Positions 63,982 to 64,000 of a DNA stretch of 64,000 nt are shown one piece after another (the first letter of the stretch is position 1; each line of letters begins with the position of its first letter). The stretch is from assembly GCF_026339955.1 (NCBI RefSeq), contig NZ_JAPEPW010000001.1, positions 6,469,001 through 6,533,000 of the forward strand, in the 5' to 3' direction. The notes under the pieces are model-generated. The model was given only the letters and a program-made list of their open reading frames with translations, did no database searches and was not told the origin of the DNA. Source of the stretch: Streptomyces sp. NBC_01549. GTDB taxonomy: Bacteria > Actinomycetota > Actinomycetes > Streptomycetales > Streptomycetaceae. A program made the translations under genes and the position numbers.

Positions 63982-64000
63982 GATCCCCTCCGGTTTGTCA

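Overview
The window is about 70% GC, with the codon usage and gene families of a Streptomyces chromosome: F420-dependent luciferase-like oxidoreductase, XRE/DUF397 pair, LAL-type regulator, extra ClpP, c-di-AMP riboswitch ahead of an NlpC/P60 gene, and a biotin locus. Everything here was read by eye from sequence and translations; no database search was run.

Layout. (1) 1-6.05 kb is accessory and scarred: an IS110-family transposase, a frameshifted remnant, a gene for a CxxC protein, a fused remnant of two transposases, a probably 5'-truncated gene and an AraC regulator. The part from 2654 to 6016 lies between two ~160-bp direct copies of the 3' end of a GDSL hydrolase gene. (2) 6.06-19.1 kb is ordinary chromosome: GDSL hydrolase, two coupled CNNM/CorC-like CBS membrane proteins, a GNAT, an LLM oxidoreductase, a MacB/FtsX-type ABC exporter, a toxin-antitoxin-like pair, a methyltransferase, a secreted lipase and a LAL-like regulator. 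(3) 19.2-20.9 kb is an intact IS1182-family element with a CTAG target duplication that includes the bioD stop codon. (4) 20.9-24.1 kb is bioB-bioA-bioD. (5) 24.35-57.7 kb is a ~33-kb accessory block, bounded by an IS3 orfA remnant on the left and a group II intron fragment on the right. It separates bioB from bioF (57.9 kb) and carries a large hybrid NRPS/KS gene cluster. (6) 57.9-64 kb returns to ordinary chromosome: bioF, DUF397/XRE/ATPase regulators, a membrane protein, NlpC/P60, ClpP and a Tat-exported protein.

The biosynthetic cluster (24.6-55.4 kb) is the most interesting part. The left arm, on the minus strand, encodes an ATP-grasp ligase, an MFS exporter, a Cy-A-T protein whose A domain reads as cysteine-activating, and a phytoene-desaturase-like FAD oxidoreductase. 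The right arm, on the plus strand, encodes KS-(dead AT)-T-C-T-C, a GNAT, free-standing A-T and A-T-C proteins, a type II thioesterase, an HTTM-like membrane protein, C-A-T-C-A-T, and an Fe(II)/2-oxoglutarate dioxygenase. There are 7 carrier domains but only 5 A domains, one KS whose attached AT has lost its nucleophile, and no terminal TE in any large protein. Loading, order and release must therefore involve trans partners. An intact ISAs1-family element sits in the divergent promoter region between the two arms. I cannot match the architecture to a known product.
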